Shown: positions 36,496-46,868, counted from the stretch's first letter. The stretch is 64,000 nucleotides of DNA from Metabacillus bambusae (GCF_017497975.1 NZ_JAGDEL010000025.1:1-64000); one strand, 5' to 3'. Translations and numbers: made by a program. Notes: generated from the letters alone by a model not told the origin.

Positions 36496-37731
36496 ATGGA
36501 ACGTACTGCAAGCGGTCGAATAATTCTTCATGTTGATATGAATAGTTTTTACGCATCAGTTGAAATGTCATATGATCCTTCTCTCAAGGGGAAGCCGTTA
36601 GCTATTGCTGGTAATGTAGAGGAGAGGAAAGGGATCATTGTTACATGCAGCTATGAAGCACGTGCAAAAGGTGTGAAGACGACGATGCCACTATGGCAGG
36701 CTCGCAAGCTGTGTCCTGAGCTAATCGTCAAACAGCCTAATTTTGAACGTTATCGTAAAGCATCTCGTGCAATGTTCGACTTACTTAGGGATTTTACAGA
36801 CCTTGTTGAGCCAGTATCAATAGATGAAGGGTACATGGATATTACACAAACTATACGTAAAAATCCATTAGAAATTCCGACATTAATTCAGGAGCGACTT
36901 TTAGAAGAATTATTGCTACCATGTAGTATTGGGGTAGCGCCAAATAAATTTTTAGCTAAAATGGCTTCAAATATGAAAAAACCACTTGGTATTACGGTTT
37001 TAAGAAAAAGAGAACTTTCTGAAAAACTCTGGCCACTAACAGTTGGTAACATGCATGGTGTCGGGGATAAAACGCTTGAAAAGCTTAAGTCAATTGGCAT
37101 CGAATCAATTTATGATCTAGCTCATGGTGATCCTGTCCAGCTTAAACAATTGCTTGGAGTCAATGGTGAACGTTTAAAACAACGAGCGAACGGAGTTGAC
37201 AATCGAGAAGTAGATCCTGATTCGATTTATGATTTCAAAAGCATTGGAAATTCAACAACCCTTTCAAAAAATACGACGAATGAAAATGAAATAAATGACG
37301 TATTACGAAAACTAGCACATTCTGTCATGGTTCGAATGAAGCGCAAAGAGGTTTTAGCTAGTAAGATTTTTATTACGATTAGGTACGGGAATTTAAAAAC
37401 GATAACTAGAAGTAGAAAATTAGCGAACCCTATTGGTGATGGAGATGAAATTTTTTCAATGGCAAAACAGCTCTTTTTTACCCATTGGAATGAAGAACCG
37501 ATTCGACTATTAGGCATCACTGCTCAAGATTTGGTTGAAAAGGAGGGTGCGTTAAAACAATTAGATCTGTTCTCATTTGAAAATGATGCAAAGGATGAAC
37601 CGTTGCTTAAAGTTATTGATAAAATAAATCAAAAATATGGAAATCAATTCATTAAACGAGGTGTAAAAGGCGAGCGTGAAGACGATCAATCACCCGGTAC
37701 GAGCTTTAATAAAGATTTTTTAAGAGAGTAA
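36496..37731 (+). CDS. dinB: DNA polymerase IV (DinB, PolY1/YqjH)
   Basis: Y-family translesion polymerase. The 411-residue protein has catalytic acidic residues in ILHVDMNSFYASVE and SIDEGYMDI, the steric-gate Tyr/Phe region, a helix-hairpin-helix (GVGDKTLEKLKSIGI), a little-finger domain and a C-terminal beta-clamp-binding motif QLDLFSF. ATG start after GTGGTGGAGC. No LexA box was found upstream, unlike the second Y-family gene at 57785, in line with constitutive expression of B. subtilis PolY1. Confidence 0.94.
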   Translation: MERTASGRIILHVDMNSFYASVEMSYDPSLKGKPLAIAGNVEERKGIIVTCSYEARAKGVKTTMPLWQARKLCPELIVKQPNFERYRKASRAMFDLLRDFTDLVEPVSIDEGYMDITQTIRKNPLEIPTLIQERLLEELLLPCSIGVAPNKFLAKMASNMKKPLGITVLRKRELSEKLWPLTVGNMHGVGDKTLEKLKSIGIESIYDLAHGDPVQLKQLLGVNGERLKQRANGVDNREVDPDSIYDFKSIGNSTTLSKNTTNENEINDVLRKLAHSVMVRMKRKEVLASKIFITIRYGNLKTITRSRKLANPIGDGDEIFSMAKQLFFTHWNEEPIRLLGITAQDLVEKEGALKQLDLFSFENDAKDEPLLKVIDKINQKYGNQFIKRGVKGEREDDQSPGTSFNKDFLRE

Positions 37732-37905
37732 GCGATTACATGAGTTATGTCACTTGAAATGTAGTTAAAACTTATGGTATTTTCAATTGTAGTCATAATA
37801 AATAATTCGAATTATGTGTCAATTCCGCAGATTTCGTCGGAAGAAGGCAGCCGATTATATGTCAGCGCCTGTACATACTCTAAGGACTAGAAGGGACGTA
37901 AGCAA

Positions 37906-39318
37906 ATGTCGAAACAACAGATTGGTGTTATTGGTTTGGCTGTAATGGGAAAAAACTTAGCGTTAAATATTGAAAGTCGTGGATTTTCAGTATCTGTTTT
38001 TAACCGTTCAGCAGAAAAAACAGAAGAATTTTTATCAGAAGCAAAAGGTAAAAATGTTGTTGGTACATACAGCATTGAAGAATTTGTTCAATCACTAGAA
38101 ACTCCACGTAAAATTTTATTAATGGTTAAAGCTGGAGTTCCAACAGATGCAACAATTGAACAGCTTTTACCACATCTTGATAAAGGTGATATTTTAATTG
38201 ACGGTGGTAACACATTGTATACAGATACACAACGTCGAAACAAAGACCTTGCTGAGAGTGGTATCCATTTCATTGGTACTGGTGTATCAGGTGGAGAAGA
38301 AGGAGCATTAAAAGGGCCTTCTATTATGCCTGGTGGTCAAAAGGAAGCATTTGACCTTGTACAACCTATCTTAGAAGCCATTTCTGCAAAGGTTGAAGGA
38401 GATCCATGCTGTACTTACATTGGTCCAGATGGAGCAGGTCACTATGTGAAAATGGTTCATAACGGAATTGAATATGGCGACATGCAATTGATTTCTGAAG
38501 CGTATTTCCTTATGAAAAATGTATTAGGCTTAACAGCTGATGAGCTACATGAAGTATTCGCTGAATGGAATAAAGGCGAACTAGATAGTTACCTAATTGA
38601 AATCACAGCTGATATCTTTACGAAAAAAGACGATGAAACTGGTAAACCATTAGTTGACGTCATTTTAGATACAGCAGGTCAAAAAGGAACAGGCAAATGG
38701 ACAAGTAAAAGTGCTCTTGATTTAGGTGTACCACTTCCAATTATTACAGAATCAGTATTCGCACGTTTCATTTCTGCAATGAAGGAAGAACGTCAAAAAG
38801 CAAGCAAAATTCTTTCAGGTCCAGCTGCTAAACCATTCGAAGGTAACAAAGAAGAGCTTATCGAAGCAGTTCGTAAAGCTTTATACATGAGTAAAATCTG
38901 TTCTTATGCTCAAGGCTTTGCGCAAATGAGAGCAGCTTCTGAAGAATACAACTGGGATTTAAAATACGGTGATATCGCAATGATCTTCCGTGGTGGATGT
39001 ATTATCCGTGCTGCATTCCTACAAAAAATCAAGGATGCATATGATAAAGAGCCACAATTAGCAAATCTATTACTTGATTCATATTTCAAAGAAATTGTTG
39101 AAAGCTACCAAGGAGCTCTACGTCAAATCCTAACTGTAGCAATCAATAACGGTGTTCCAGTACCATGCTTCTCATCAGCACTATCTTACTATGATAGCTA
39201 CCGTACTGAAACATTACCAGCTAACCTTTTACAAGCTCAACGTGACTATTTCGGTGCTCACACATACCAACGTGTTGATAAAGAAGGTATTTTCCATACT
39301 GAATGGATGCAAAAATAA
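37906..39318 (+). CDS. gndA: 6-phosphogluconate dehydrogenase (decarboxylating)
   Basis: Oxidises 6-phosphogluconate to ribulose-5-phosphate and CO2 in the pentose phosphate pathway. The 470-residue protein has the dinucleotide fold [12 protein letters not shown] (about residues 10-21), [24 protein letters not shown], the substrate block [19 protein letters not shown] and a C-terminal [11 protein letters not shown]. The long 470-residue form is NADP-dependent. The ATG follows AGAAGGGACG. It converges on zwf (the preceding step) across a 1.7-kb repeat-rich gap. Confidence 0.95.
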   Translation: MSKQQIGVIGLAVMGKNLALNIESRGFSVSVFNRSAEKTEEFLSEAKGKNVVGTYSIEEFVQSLETPRKILLMVKAGVPTDATIEQLLPHLDKGDILIDGGNTLYTDTQRRNKDLAESGIHFIGTGVSGGEEGALKGPSIMPGGQKEAFDLVQPILEAISAKVEGDPCCTYIGPDGAGHYVKMVHNGIEYGDMQLISEAYFLMKNVLGLTADELHEVFAEWNKGELDSYLIEITADIFTKKDDETGKPLVDVILDTAGQKGTGKWTSKSALDLGVPLPIITESVFARFISAMKEERQKASKILSGPAAKPFEGNKEELIEAVRKALYMSKICSYAQGFAQMRAASEEYNWDLKYGDIAMIFRGGCIIRAAFLQKIKDAYDKEPQLANLLLDSYFKEIVESYQGALRQILTVAINNGVPVPCFSSALSYYDSYRTETLPANLLQAQRDYFGAHTYQRVDKEGIFHTEWMQK

Positions 39319-39334
39319 TATTAGTTAAAAACGA

Positions 39335-39379
39335 AAATGGACGAGGACCTTTCAAAGGTTCTTGTCCATTTCTGTTTTA
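39335..39379 (+). terminator. terminator after gndA
   Basis: AAATGGACGAGGACCTTT / AAAGGTTCTTGTCCATTT with a single-base separation, several G-T pairs, and TCTGTTTT after it. Confidence 0.8.
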
Positions 39380-39510
39380 TCGGGACGAAAAAAAGGTTAT
39401 AAAAAAATCTCTATGGCTTAATTAAACATATATCACTTGATTTACTTTGGTTCCTCTTATAAGCCAGCTTGTTTTATCCTTAGTTGGAAATTAGTTACAT
39501 CAGGATATAG

Positions 39511-39666
39511 TTAAAGTTTAATAACTTCACTTAAAAGTAATATATCGTCATATATTTGCTCTTTAATCTCTGTATTTCCGCATCTTTGATATTCATCAAT
39601 TAGAAGACCTAACTCATTAATAAATATAAGCATTTCTTCACTTTTAATAATGACAATCACCTTCAT
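39511..39666 (-). CDS. possible 51-residue small protein
   Basis: Open frame MKVIVIIKSEEMLIF... to VIKL: 51 residues, acidic and helix-forming (EYQRCGNTEIKEQIYDDILL). The residue pattern and A-rich codons look coding, but the ribosome binding site is poor (GGAAAAGATAG at a long distance). I do not recognise the family. It sits in a gap otherwise made of repeats, so it could be a decayed or recently formed gene. Confidence 0.35.
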   Translation of the reverse strand: MKVIVIIKSEEMLIFINELGLLIDEYQRCGNTEIKEQIYDDILLLSEVIKL

Positions 39667-39746
39667 ATGGTTTTTGAACTATCTTTTCCAGTGTTTATAT
39701 AGTATATATTACCTATTATGGATAGTTTTAAACTTTACTCCTTCCT

Positions 39747-39775
39747 AACGGACAGTAAAACCTCACTTCAAGATT
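39747..39775 (+). repeat. repeat D, left half
   Basis: TTCCTAACGGACAGTAAAAC followed by CTCACTTCAAG resembles the left half of the copy at 3106. A right-half-like segment lies at 40054 beyond a MITE. Confidence 0.4.
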
Positions 39776-39790
39776 CTAGACAAAAAACAA

Positions 39791-39982
39791 AGCAGTTTTC
39801 GCAAACTTTGTTGCTATTAACCAAGTAAAGCGGTGTGGTTGATTGCAGCGAGAGATGCTCGCTTTCCGCGGGGCGGGCGGTGAGCATCCTCGGCGTAAAC
39901 GCCTGCATGAGTCTCACACTTCCGCTCCAATCAACCTGAATTAGTTTTTGTTTTAAAAGCAACAATCTCTTAGAAAATAGCC
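39791..39982 (-). mobile_element. MITE-like repeat A, copy 3, with 8-bp target duplication
   Basis: Minus-strand copy of family A from GCAGTTTTCGCAAACTTTG to GCAACAATCTCTTAGAAAAT then AGCC. It is flanked by a perfect direct repeat AAAAACAA at 39783-39790 and 39983-39990. The core GCTTTCCGCGGGGCGGGCGG is conserved. It appears to be inserted between the two halves of a repeat D copy. Confidence 0.82.
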
Positions 39983-40053
39983 AAAAACAAAGAAGAAAGG
40001 TGGGCTTACAGCTCGTGAATAACCCGTGAAGGACAGAGTGACAAAGATAGCGT

Positions 40054-40087
40054 AGTCTTTTTAGCTCGATAAATCTCGCTTTATGTA
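40054..40087 (+). repeat. repeat D, right half
   Basis: TTTTTAGCTCGATAAATCTC followed by GCTTTATG resembles the right half of the 3106 copy (CTGATAAGTCTCGCTTTAT). The stretch 40090-40398 holds no gene that I can support. Confidence 0.35.
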
Positions 40088-40398
40088 ATAAAAAGAGCCA
40101 TTACCAAAGTAATAGCCCAAAATAAAATAAGGAGATTGCAAGGGTTGCGACTTGCACACTTTATCTTATGCAGTTAACAATGTTGCGCATGAGGCAAATA
40201 GACGAGCCAATTCGCACATTTTTCATGTTTAGGTGACATTACAAGAATGCACAAAAATAGTAGAAGCACTTTATATAAGAAATTGTCTTAATAACATTAC
40301 TTGTGTGTAAAATGTTATGAACAGTTATGAGGTTATCTAGATGTGTTTTAATAGACCTATTTCTAGTCAGGGAAACTTACTAGGGGGTAAAAATAAGT

Positions 40399-40570
40399 AT
40401 GCGACCTGAATTGAAGTCTTAAATCGGCAATTAGAACGCTATGTGAAGAGTTTGAGATACTTCCTAAAATAACTCCCTATACCACTGCTGATACTAATAC
40501 GTCTAAAGATGTTTTTTGGATCGTAATTACTATGTTAATCGCTTCTGGAAACTTAACATATAAAAAATAA
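40399..40570 (+). pseudogene. frameshifted small gene remnant
   Basis: ATG 40399 after TAGGGGGT starts MRPELKS and stops. A second frame then runs LKSAIRTLCEEFEIL ... VFWIVITMLIASG to a TAA at 40568-40570. The LKS residues occur in both frames, as if about seven bases (TCTTAAA) were inserted, breaking a protein of roughly 54 residues. The family is not recognised. It could also be chance. Confidence 0.35.
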
Positions 40571-40738
40571 TCATCGGCTCGTCTTATGTTTTAATGTACG
40601 GGCAAATGAAAAAAAGAAGAGCAAGAGCGTTTAATGTTGACTTAGTGTATAAGGAGTGTAAAGTTCACTAGGTGCTGAAACTGGATGTCAAAGCGCTTAT
40701 CCACATTACAAGAAATTAATAATTCTCCTTAGCAATAT

Positions 40739-40881
40739 GGTTCTGTTAAAGCTCATTGTTGATTTTGGCACTTTGTTGATTGGAGCGGCAGTCGGGTGAC
40801 TCCTACGGGAGTGCGAGTCCAAGACCGCCCGCGGAAAGCGAACGCCTGCAGCGGAAATCAACAACAAAGTTTAACAGAGAC
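40739..40881 (+). mobile_element. MITE-like repeat B, copy 2
   Basis: A 143-bp element GGTTCTGTTAAAGCTCATTG ... AAAGTTTAACAGAGAC with the shared core TTGATTGGAGCGGCAGT, CTCCTACGGGAGTGCGAGTC and CCGCCCGCGGAAAGCGAACG. Flanks AGCAATAT and ACCAATAA agree at six of eight positions, consistent with an old, diverged target duplication. It abuts the zwf terminator. Confidence 0.75.
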
Positions 40882-40884
40882 ACC

Positions 40885-40925
40885 AATAAAAAAACCGGTT
40901 GGCCCTAAAGGTGACCAACCGGCTA
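40885..40925 (-). terminator. terminator of zwf
   Basis: On the minus strand AGCCGGTTGGTC / GGCCAACCGGTT with a short loop and a run of seven T residues. Confidence 0.9.
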
Positions 40926-40998
40926 AAAGTATTAATAATAGTAGACAAAAGTGCTGATATTGATTTTTAGAATGTTCATATTAAGAAGTTGTTATTAA

Positions 40999-42477
40999 TT
41001 AGTTAACTGGCCACCATTGGTTACCGTCCGCTTCAAGCATTGCGTCACTTTCTTTTGGACCCATTGATCCTGAAGGGTAAGCAGCAAGTACAGCTTTTCC
41101 TTTTTTCCACGCATCAGAAATTGGATCAACAAAGGACCATGATAATGAAACTTCATCCCAATGAGTGAAATTTGTTGCATCTCCACGCATGCAATCATAA
41201 AGTAGCTTTTCGTATGCTTCAGGTGTGTTAATGCCGTCTTGGAAATTGTTTGTAAGGTCCAATTTAACTGGTCTAGAATCACCAGCATCTCCATCTTTTT
41301 TCACATTCAATTGAAGTGTAATTCCTTCATCAGGTTGAATGTTAATAACGAGAAGATTGGGTGGAACATTTTCACCTTTATTATAATATAGGTTCATTGG
41401 AATATCTTTAAATTGAACAACGATTTGCGTTGATTTAGCAGCCATGCGCTTACCAGTTCGAATGTAGAATGGGACACCAGCCCATCTGAAGTTATCGATT
41501 AGCAACTTCCCAGCAACATATGTTTCTGTTTGGGATTCTTTATCTACATTATTTTCCTCACGGTAGCCAATTAATTGTTTATTATCTAATTGACCGCTCG
41601 CATATTGTCCTCGAACAAAATAGTCAGATACTTCGTCTTCACTAACTGTTCGAAGTGCACGTAGAACCTTTACTTTTTCACTTCTTACTTCATCTGTAGT
41701 AAGCTTAATCGGTGGCTCCATTGCAAGTAATGCGACCATTTGCAGCATATGATTTTGAAACATGTCTCGTAAAGCACCTGAATTTTCATAATAACGCCCA
41801 CGATCCTCTACACCTAATACTTCACTTGATGTTACTTGAATGTTAGAAATGTAGCGATTGTTCCATAATGGTTCGAAAAGAGCGTTAGCGAAACGAATAA
41901 CCTCAATATTTTGTACCATTTCTTTTCCTAAATAATGGTCAATACGATAAATTTGATCTTCGTTAAAAGCTTCTCGGATTTCTTGATTTAATGTTTGAGC
42001 TGACGGAAGATCATGTCCAAATGGTTTTTCAATAACAAGTCGACTCCAGCCTTTTGTAGCTGTTAAGCCTTCTTTTTTTAGATTTTTAGCAATTGTTCCG
42101 AAGAATTCTGGTGCCATTGCTAAATAGAATATACGATTTCCTTCTGTTTGATATGTACTATCAAGCTTAGTTAATAAATCATTAAGCTCTAAATAGGAAG
42201 AAGGATTTGTCACATCAAATGGATGATAATGAAAATGAGATGTGAAATCGTCAAGATCTTTTGATTCCTTTATCGAAGTTTGGATAGAATCTGAAACATT
42301 GTGGCGAAACTCATCGTTTGTCCAAGGTCTTCTTCCTACTCCAACAACAGCAAACTCTTTGCCGATTTTTTCATTTTGAACTAGATGGTAAATAGAGGGA
42401 AACAACTTTCGTTTTGCTAAATCACCAGTTGCTCCAAAAATAACGATAACTGATTTAGGATGTTCTTGTGTAATCAC
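40999..42477 (-). CDS. zwf: glucose-6-phosphate 1-dehydrogenase
   Basis: First enzyme of the oxidative pentose phosphate pathway, making 6-phosphogluconolactone and NADPH. The 492-residue protein has the N-terminal dinucleotide motif FGATGDLAKRKLFPS, the substrate/catalytic motif RIDHYLGKEMVQN, EKPFGHD, and the C-terminal FVDPISDAW region. GTG start at 42477 with GTGAGGT upstream on the minus strand. It is convergent with gndA and divergent from rnz, as in B. subtilis. Confidence 0.95.
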   Translation of the reverse strand: MITQEHPKSVIVIFGATGDLAKRKLFPSIYHLVQNEKIGKEFAVVGVGRRPWTNDEFRHNVSDSIQTSIKESKDLDDFTSHFHYHPFDVTNPSSYLELNDLLTKLDSTYQTEGNRIFYLAMAPEFFGTIAKNLKKEGLTATKGWSRLVIEKPFGHDLPSAQTLNQEIREAFNEDQIYRIDHYLGKEMVQNIEVIRFANALFEPLWNNRYISNIQVTSSEVLGVEDRGRYYENSGALRDMFQNHMLQMVALLAMEPPIKLTTDEVRSEKVKVLRALRTVSEDEVSDYFVRGQYASGQLDNKQLIGYREENNVDKESQTETYVAGKLLIDNFRWAGVPFYIRTGKRMAAKSTQIVVQFKDIPMNLYYNKGENVPPNLLVINIQPDEGITLQLNVKKDGDAGDSRPVKLDLTNNFQDGINTPEAYEKLLYDCMRGDATNFTHWDEVSLSWSFVDPISDAWKKGKAVLAAYPSGSMGPKESDAMLEADGNQWWPVN

Positions 42478-42940
42478 ATTCGTACCTCACTTTGTCAAAA
42501 TACATTTATTTATTCATCAGTGACAAAATTATCTATGAAAACCATACCCTTTTGCGACATCTTACGATTGCTTACGGATATGCGAATTTTATGAACACTG
42601 ATTGGAAAATACTCTATACAAATACTTAATTTTAAAGGTAAATGTACGGTAAATCAAACATAATTGTCTCACAAGTACTAGTATAAACGATTTAACGAAA
42701 AATATCGTGTATTAGCACTCGATCTTATTAAAATGTTTTTATTATTCAGTCTATTTTAGACAATCATATATGTGTTGGTCAAGCGAATTGTTACAAAATC
42801 TTACGTTTTCTGACAAAACCATGCTATTTCCTATATTTTCTTATGTAAAAGGAATAGAAGATAGCATCCAACAGTGGTAGTTTAACTCAGACCTTTATTC
42901 ATGTATTCTAAAAGAAAGTGATTTTTAGGAGGAAAAGTAA
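42478..42940. other. divergent zwf-rnz promoter region
   Basis: 463 bp of AT-rich DNA without a gene. It must hold the promoters of zwf (minus) and rnz (plus). No operator, riboswitch or repeat was recognised with confidence. Confidence 0.5.
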
Positions 42941-43873
42941 GTGAATGTCATGTTTCTTGGTACCGGGGCAGGGATACCAGCTAAAACTCGAAATGTTACG
43001 AGTATTGCCCTTCAATTGTTAGAAGAAAGAAAAGCTGTTTGGCTGTTTGATTGTGGTGAAGCAACTCAGCACCAAATTTTACATACATCAATAAAACCTA
43101 GAAGGATTGAAAAAATCTTTATTACGCATCTGCATGGCGATCATATTTATGGTTTACCAGGATTGATTAGCAGTCGTTCTTTTCAAGGAGGAGAAGATAT
43201 CTTAACAATCTATGGACCAAAGGGAGTTGAGGAATTTGTCAGAACAGCACTATCTGTAAGTCAATCACATCTTACGTACCCATTAGAATTTGTCGAAATA
43301 GAAGACGGTACTGTTTTTGAAGATAATCAATTTAAGGTGGTCGTCAAAAAGCTAGAGCATGGAATTGCGTCATATGGATATCGTGTTATTGAAAAAGACT
43401 TACCGGGCGTATTGCTTGTAAATAAATTAAAAGAACGATCGATCAAACCTGGCCCTATTTATCAGAAAATCAAAGCAGGGCAACAGGTTGAACTTGAGGA
43501 TGGAACGGTTGTTAATGGTAATGATTTTTTAGGTCCCAAGCTAAAAGGAAGAATTGTAACGATTCTTGGAGACACAAGATACACTGTGGATAGTATTGAG
43601 CTAGCGGTTGATGCAGATTTGCTTATTCATGAAGCAACTTTTTCTGAAGTAGATAAAAAGCTTGCATATGATTATTTTCATTCTACAACAAAACAAGCTG
43701 CAATGATTGCCAAACAGTCTAATGCGAAAAAGCTAATACTTACACATATAAGCTCTCGCTACCAATCCGAAGACGATTTTACTAAGCTAGTAAAAGAAGC
43801 TCAAGCATTGTTTCCGTTGACCTACTTGGCTGAAGATTTTATGCTGGTAGAAGTTCCTAAAAGTAGGGAATAG
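42941..43873 (+). CDS. rnz: ribonuclease Z
   Basis: Endonuclease maturing tRNA 3' ends. The 310-residue metallo-beta-lactamase-fold protein has the N-terminal [14 protein letters not shown], the zinc motif His63-x-His65-x-Asp67-His68 (THLHGDH), GYRV, an ILGDTR aspartate and LTHISSRY. The GTG at 42941 is seven nucleotides after TAGGAGGA. It matches the B. subtilis enzyme closely along its length. Two hairpins separate it from the convergent namA. Confidence 0.95.
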   Translation: MNVMFLGTGAGIPAKTRNVTSIALQLLEERKAVWLFDCGEATQHQILHTSIKPRRIEKIFITHLHGDHIYGLPGLISSRSFQGGEDILTIYGPKGVEEFVRTALSVSQSHLTYPLEFVEIEDGTVFEDNQFKVVVKKLEHGIASYGYRVIEKDLPGVLLVNKLKERSIKPGPIYQKIKAGQQVELEDGTVVNGNDFLGPKLKGRIVTILGDTRYTVDSIELAVDADLLIHEATFSEVDKKLAYDYFHSTTKQAAMIAKQSNAKKLILTHISSRYQSEDDFTKLVKEAQALFPLTYLAEDFMLVEVPKSRE

Positions 43874-43875
43874 CA

Positions 43876-43908
43876 AATACTGAATGTTAGTAACTAACAT
43901 TCAGTATT
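43876..43908. terminator. hairpin between rnz and namA (1)
   Basis: Perfect 15-bp stem AATACTGAATGTTAG / CTAACATTCAGTATT with a three-base loop, directly after the rnz stop codon. T-rich on the plus strand. Confidence 0.75.
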
Positions 43909-43909
43909 T

Positions 43910-43951
43910 AAAATGATAGATAAAACAGCAAAGCGTTTTATCTATCATTTT
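43910..43951. terminator. hairpin between rnz and namA (2)
   Basis: Perfect stem AAAATGATAGATAAAAC / GTTTTATCTATCATTTT with an eight-base loop, adjacent to the namA stop codon. Probably bidirectional. Confidence 0.78.
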
Positions 43952-43958
43952 ATAATGT

Positions 43959-44978
43959 TCACCAGCCACGATCATACTGTTTTGGAGCAACAATATTTTC
44001 ACCAAGTTGAGTAGCGGCTGTTCTTGGCCAATAAGGGTCACGAAGGAGCTCTCTAGCGATGAAAATTAAATCCGCACGCTCGTTTTGAAGAATTTCTTCA
44101 GCTTGCAATCCATTTGTAATCAGCCCAACAGCACCTGTTGCAATGTTTGCTTGTTCTTTAAGTGTTTCTGCAAAGCGGACTTGATAACCAGGATATACAT
44201 GAATTCTTGCTGGTACCACTGCGCCAGAACTTACGTCAACAAGGTCAACACCTTGGTTCTTCATGTTTTTAACAAAGGGCACATAATCCTCAACTGCTAA
44301 GCCTCCTGGATGATAATCAGAAGCTGAGATTCGAACAAATAATGGACCTTCCCATACTTCCTTCACTGCATCAATCACCTCACCCAATAAACGATAGCGA
44401 TTTTCTGCTGAACCACCATACTCATCTTCGCGTTTATTAGAAAGTGGAGATAAAAATTCATTAATTAAATACCCGTGTGCACCGTGAATTTCGATAACAT
44501 CAAAACCTGCTTCTTTGGCTCGTTTTGCACCATCCTGAAAGGCTTGCACTGTTTCGGCAATTTGTTCTTTTGTCATCGATATAGGTGTTTTTGACTTGTC
44601 ATCAAAGGCAATAGCTGTTGGTGCGAAAATTTCTCCATTTACTGTTGCTTTACGACCAGCATGTGCTAACTGAATTCCTGTTGCAGAACCATATTGCTTC
44701 ATTCCATCTACAAGCTTTTTAAGCTGTGGCAAATGGTCATCGCTCCATATGCCAAGATCTTGAGCTGAAATTCGACCTTGTGGTGTAACCGCTGTAGCTT
44801 CAACAACGATCAACCCAACTTGACCTACTGCACGGCTTATGTAGTGTGTCATGTGAAAATCCTCTACAAATCCTTGTTGCCCAGTAGAAGAATACATGCA
44901 CATTGGGGACATAACAACCCGATTCTTTAGTGTTACATTTTTTATTTTATAAGGTTGAAAAAGCTTTGTAGTCATCAT
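43959..44978 (-). CDS. namA: NADPH dehydrogenase NamA (old yellow enzyme, YqjM)
   Basis: FMN ene-reductase reducing activated double bonds, linked to oxidative and xenobiotic stress. The 339-residue protein has PMCMYSS with the FMN-modulating Cys and Tyr, LAHAGRKA with the substrate His pair nearby, [19 protein letters not shown], and the C-terminal [20 protein letters not shown] precedes two adjacent ATG codons (44978, 44975); either is possible, and the second gives the 338 residues of B. subtilis YqjM. Confidence 0.94.
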   Translation of the reverse strand: MMTTKLFQPYKIKNVTLKNRVVMSPMCMYSSTGQQGFVEDFHMTHYISRAVGQVGLIVVEATAVTPQGRISAQDLGIWSDDHLPQLKKLVDGMKQYGSATGIQLAHAGRKATVNGEIFAPTAIAFDDKSKTPISMTKEQIAETVQAFQDGAKRAKEAGFDVIEIHGAHGYLINEFLSPLSNKREDEYGGSAENRYRLLGEVIDAVKEVWEGPLFVRISASDYHPGGLAVEDYVPFVKNMKNQGVDLVDVSSGAVVPARIHVYPGYQVRFAETLKEQANIATGAVGLITNGLQAEEILQNERADLIFIARELLRDPYWPRTAATQLGENIVAPKQYDRGW

Positions 44979-45130
44979 TTTCTCCTCCGAATTGTGTTAG
45001 TATGTTCGTGGAAATTATAACAATATATTTTTGCTTTCGTCATGTATCCTGCTTGATTAGAAGAACACTTTAATATTCTCGGAATCTTTTATAAAATAAA
45101 AGAAACTTATTTTTAGGTGGGTGATCTGCT

Positions 45131-46753
45131 TTGCAGGTAAAATGGCAAACGAAGGAGCAATTGGTAAAGCTACTAACTGAGTTAGTCGAGCATGCCAGTA
45201 TTACAGGGGCGCAAGGTGAGATCGCTTTGGGTGAACATATTTATTATCTACTTAAGGAAAGAAATTATTTTCAAGCACATCCTGAATTCCTAGAGCTTCA
45301 TCCTGTTCATGATGGCAGATCATTTGTAACCGCCTTGGTAAAACAAGGTGAAACAGAAGAAACGATTGTTTTGTTAAGCCATTATGATGTAGTAGACGTC
45401 AAGGACTATGGAGATTTAGCACATTTAGCCTTTTGTCCCGCACAGTTGACAAATGAGCTGAAAGTAAGAGGTTCCAAATTATCTAAAATTGTAAGAGATG
45501 ATCTCGACAGTGGTGAGTGGTTATTTGGTAGAGGAACAATGGATATGAAGGCAGGGCTGACTGTTCAGTTAGCGATGCTAGAAAGGGCGATGAACGCTGA
45601 GTTTAAGGGGAATATTTTATTAGTAACGGTACCTGATGAAGAGGTTAATTCAGCTGGCATGTTACGTGCAGTAACTGTATTAAACGAGTTAAAGCAACGC
45701 TTTGGATTGACCTACAAAACATGTATAAACTCTGAACCTATGTTTGCGAAATATCCGAACGATCAAAGCCATTATATTTACACAGGCTCGATCGGGAAAG
45801 TACTCGCAGGCTTTTACTGTAGTGGGATTGAAACACATGTAGGGGAGCCTTTTTCAGGACTTAACGCAAATTTATTACTCTCGGAAATAAATCGTTTAAT
45901 GGAATTAAACGACTCTTTTTGTGAACAGGTCGGTGATGAAATAACACCCCCACCAACTAGTTTAATGATGCGAGATTTAAAGACGAAGTATTCTGTACAA
46001 ATTCCTTACACATCTGTGTCAATGTATAATTTACTCATGATGAACCGTTCGTTTAGTGAGCTCCACGAAAAGCTTGTTAAAATGGCAAATGAAGCAGCTA
46101 TAAATGTAAAGACTTTTTATCAAGAACGTGTTCAACGATATAACCAGTTTCTCTCTTTTTCTCCACTTGATTTCAAGGTAAATGTATTTACGTATCAGGA
46201 ACTATTACAAAAAGCGATAAGTAAATATGGTGATAATGAGATAGAAAGAAGGATCAATGATTTGTCAGCAAATCGTGGTGATAAAGGGGATCGTGATTTT
46301 TCAACGAAGATTATTGCAGATTTAGCAGGGTTATGTAGAGAATACGCACCAATGATTATTGTCTTTTACAGTCCACCTTATTATCCAGCGGTGTCCTCTA
46401 AAGAAGATCTGCTTATTCAGAAAACAGTTGGAGAAGTGATTACTCATGCGAAATCGAAATATCAAATCGAATTAAAGCAACAACATTACTTTCCTGGCTT
46501 ATGTGATTTAAGTTTTGTCCAGCTAACTGACAAAGAACAATCAGTTACTCAATTAACTGCCAATATGCCACTCTACGGAAATGATTTTCAGTTACCATTA
46601 CAAGAAATTCAAAACTTAAATATTCCAGTTTTAAATATAGGACCTGTAGGGAGAGATCCTCACAAGTGGACAGAACGATTGCATATTCCATACACATTTG
46701 ATATTTTCCCAGAATTATTGAGTTTATCAATTAAAACGATCTTTGCTGAATAA
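45131..46753 (+). CDS. yqjN: M20-family amidohydrolase (YqjN / RocB-like)
   Basis: A 540-residue M20 zinc hydrolase of the long form seen in YqjN and RocB, annotated in Bacillus as arginine-degradation-type proteins; the true substrate is unknown. Visible are LLSHYDVVDV (metal His and Asp), RGTMDMKAGL (bridging Asp), VPDEEVNSAGM (catalytic Glu pair) and the late YPAVS segment. TTG start at 45131 after GGTGGGTGATC. It is alone between namA and a terminator. Confidence 0.88.
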   Translation: MQVKWQTKEQLVKLLTELVEHASITGAQGEIALGEHIYYLLKERNYFQAHPEFLELHPVHDGRSFVTALVKQGETEETIVLLSHYDVVDVKDYGDLAHLAFCPAQLTNELKVRGSKLSKIVRDDLDSGEWLFGRGTMDMKAGLTVQLAMLERAMNAEFKGNILLVTVPDEEVNSAGMLRAVTVLNELKQRFGLTYKTCINSEPMFAKYPNDQSHYIYTGSIGKVLAGFYCSGIETHVGEPFSGLNANLLLSEINRLMELNDSFCEQVGDEITPPPTSLMMRDLKTKYSVQIPYTSVSMYNLLMMNRSFSELHEKLVKMANEAAINVKTFYQERVQRYNQFLSFSPLDFKVNVFTYQELLQKAISKYGDNEIERRINDLSANRGDKGDRDFSTKIIADLAGLCREYAPMIIVFYSPPYYPAVSSKEDLLIQKTVGEVITHAKSKYQIELKQQHYFPGLCDLSFVQLTDKEQSVTQLTANMPLYGNDFQLPLQEIQNLNIPVLNIGPVGRDPHKWTERLHIPYTFDIFPELLSLSIKTIFAE

Positions 46754-46820
46754 ATATAGAAGACTATTTATCGCCATTCTTTAAGGGAAATATCCCCCTC
46801 TGAAAGTTGTCTCGTTTCCT

Positions 46821-46863
46821 AGCTTAAGCAATCGTTTTTAGACTATTGCTTAAGCCTTATTTA
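46821..46863. terminator. terminator between yqjN and the next minus-strand gene
   Basis: AGCTTAAGCAAT / ATTGCTTAAGC with a loop of about 12 bases. T-rich on both sides of the stem. Confidence 0.7.
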
Positions 46864-46868
46864 TATTA

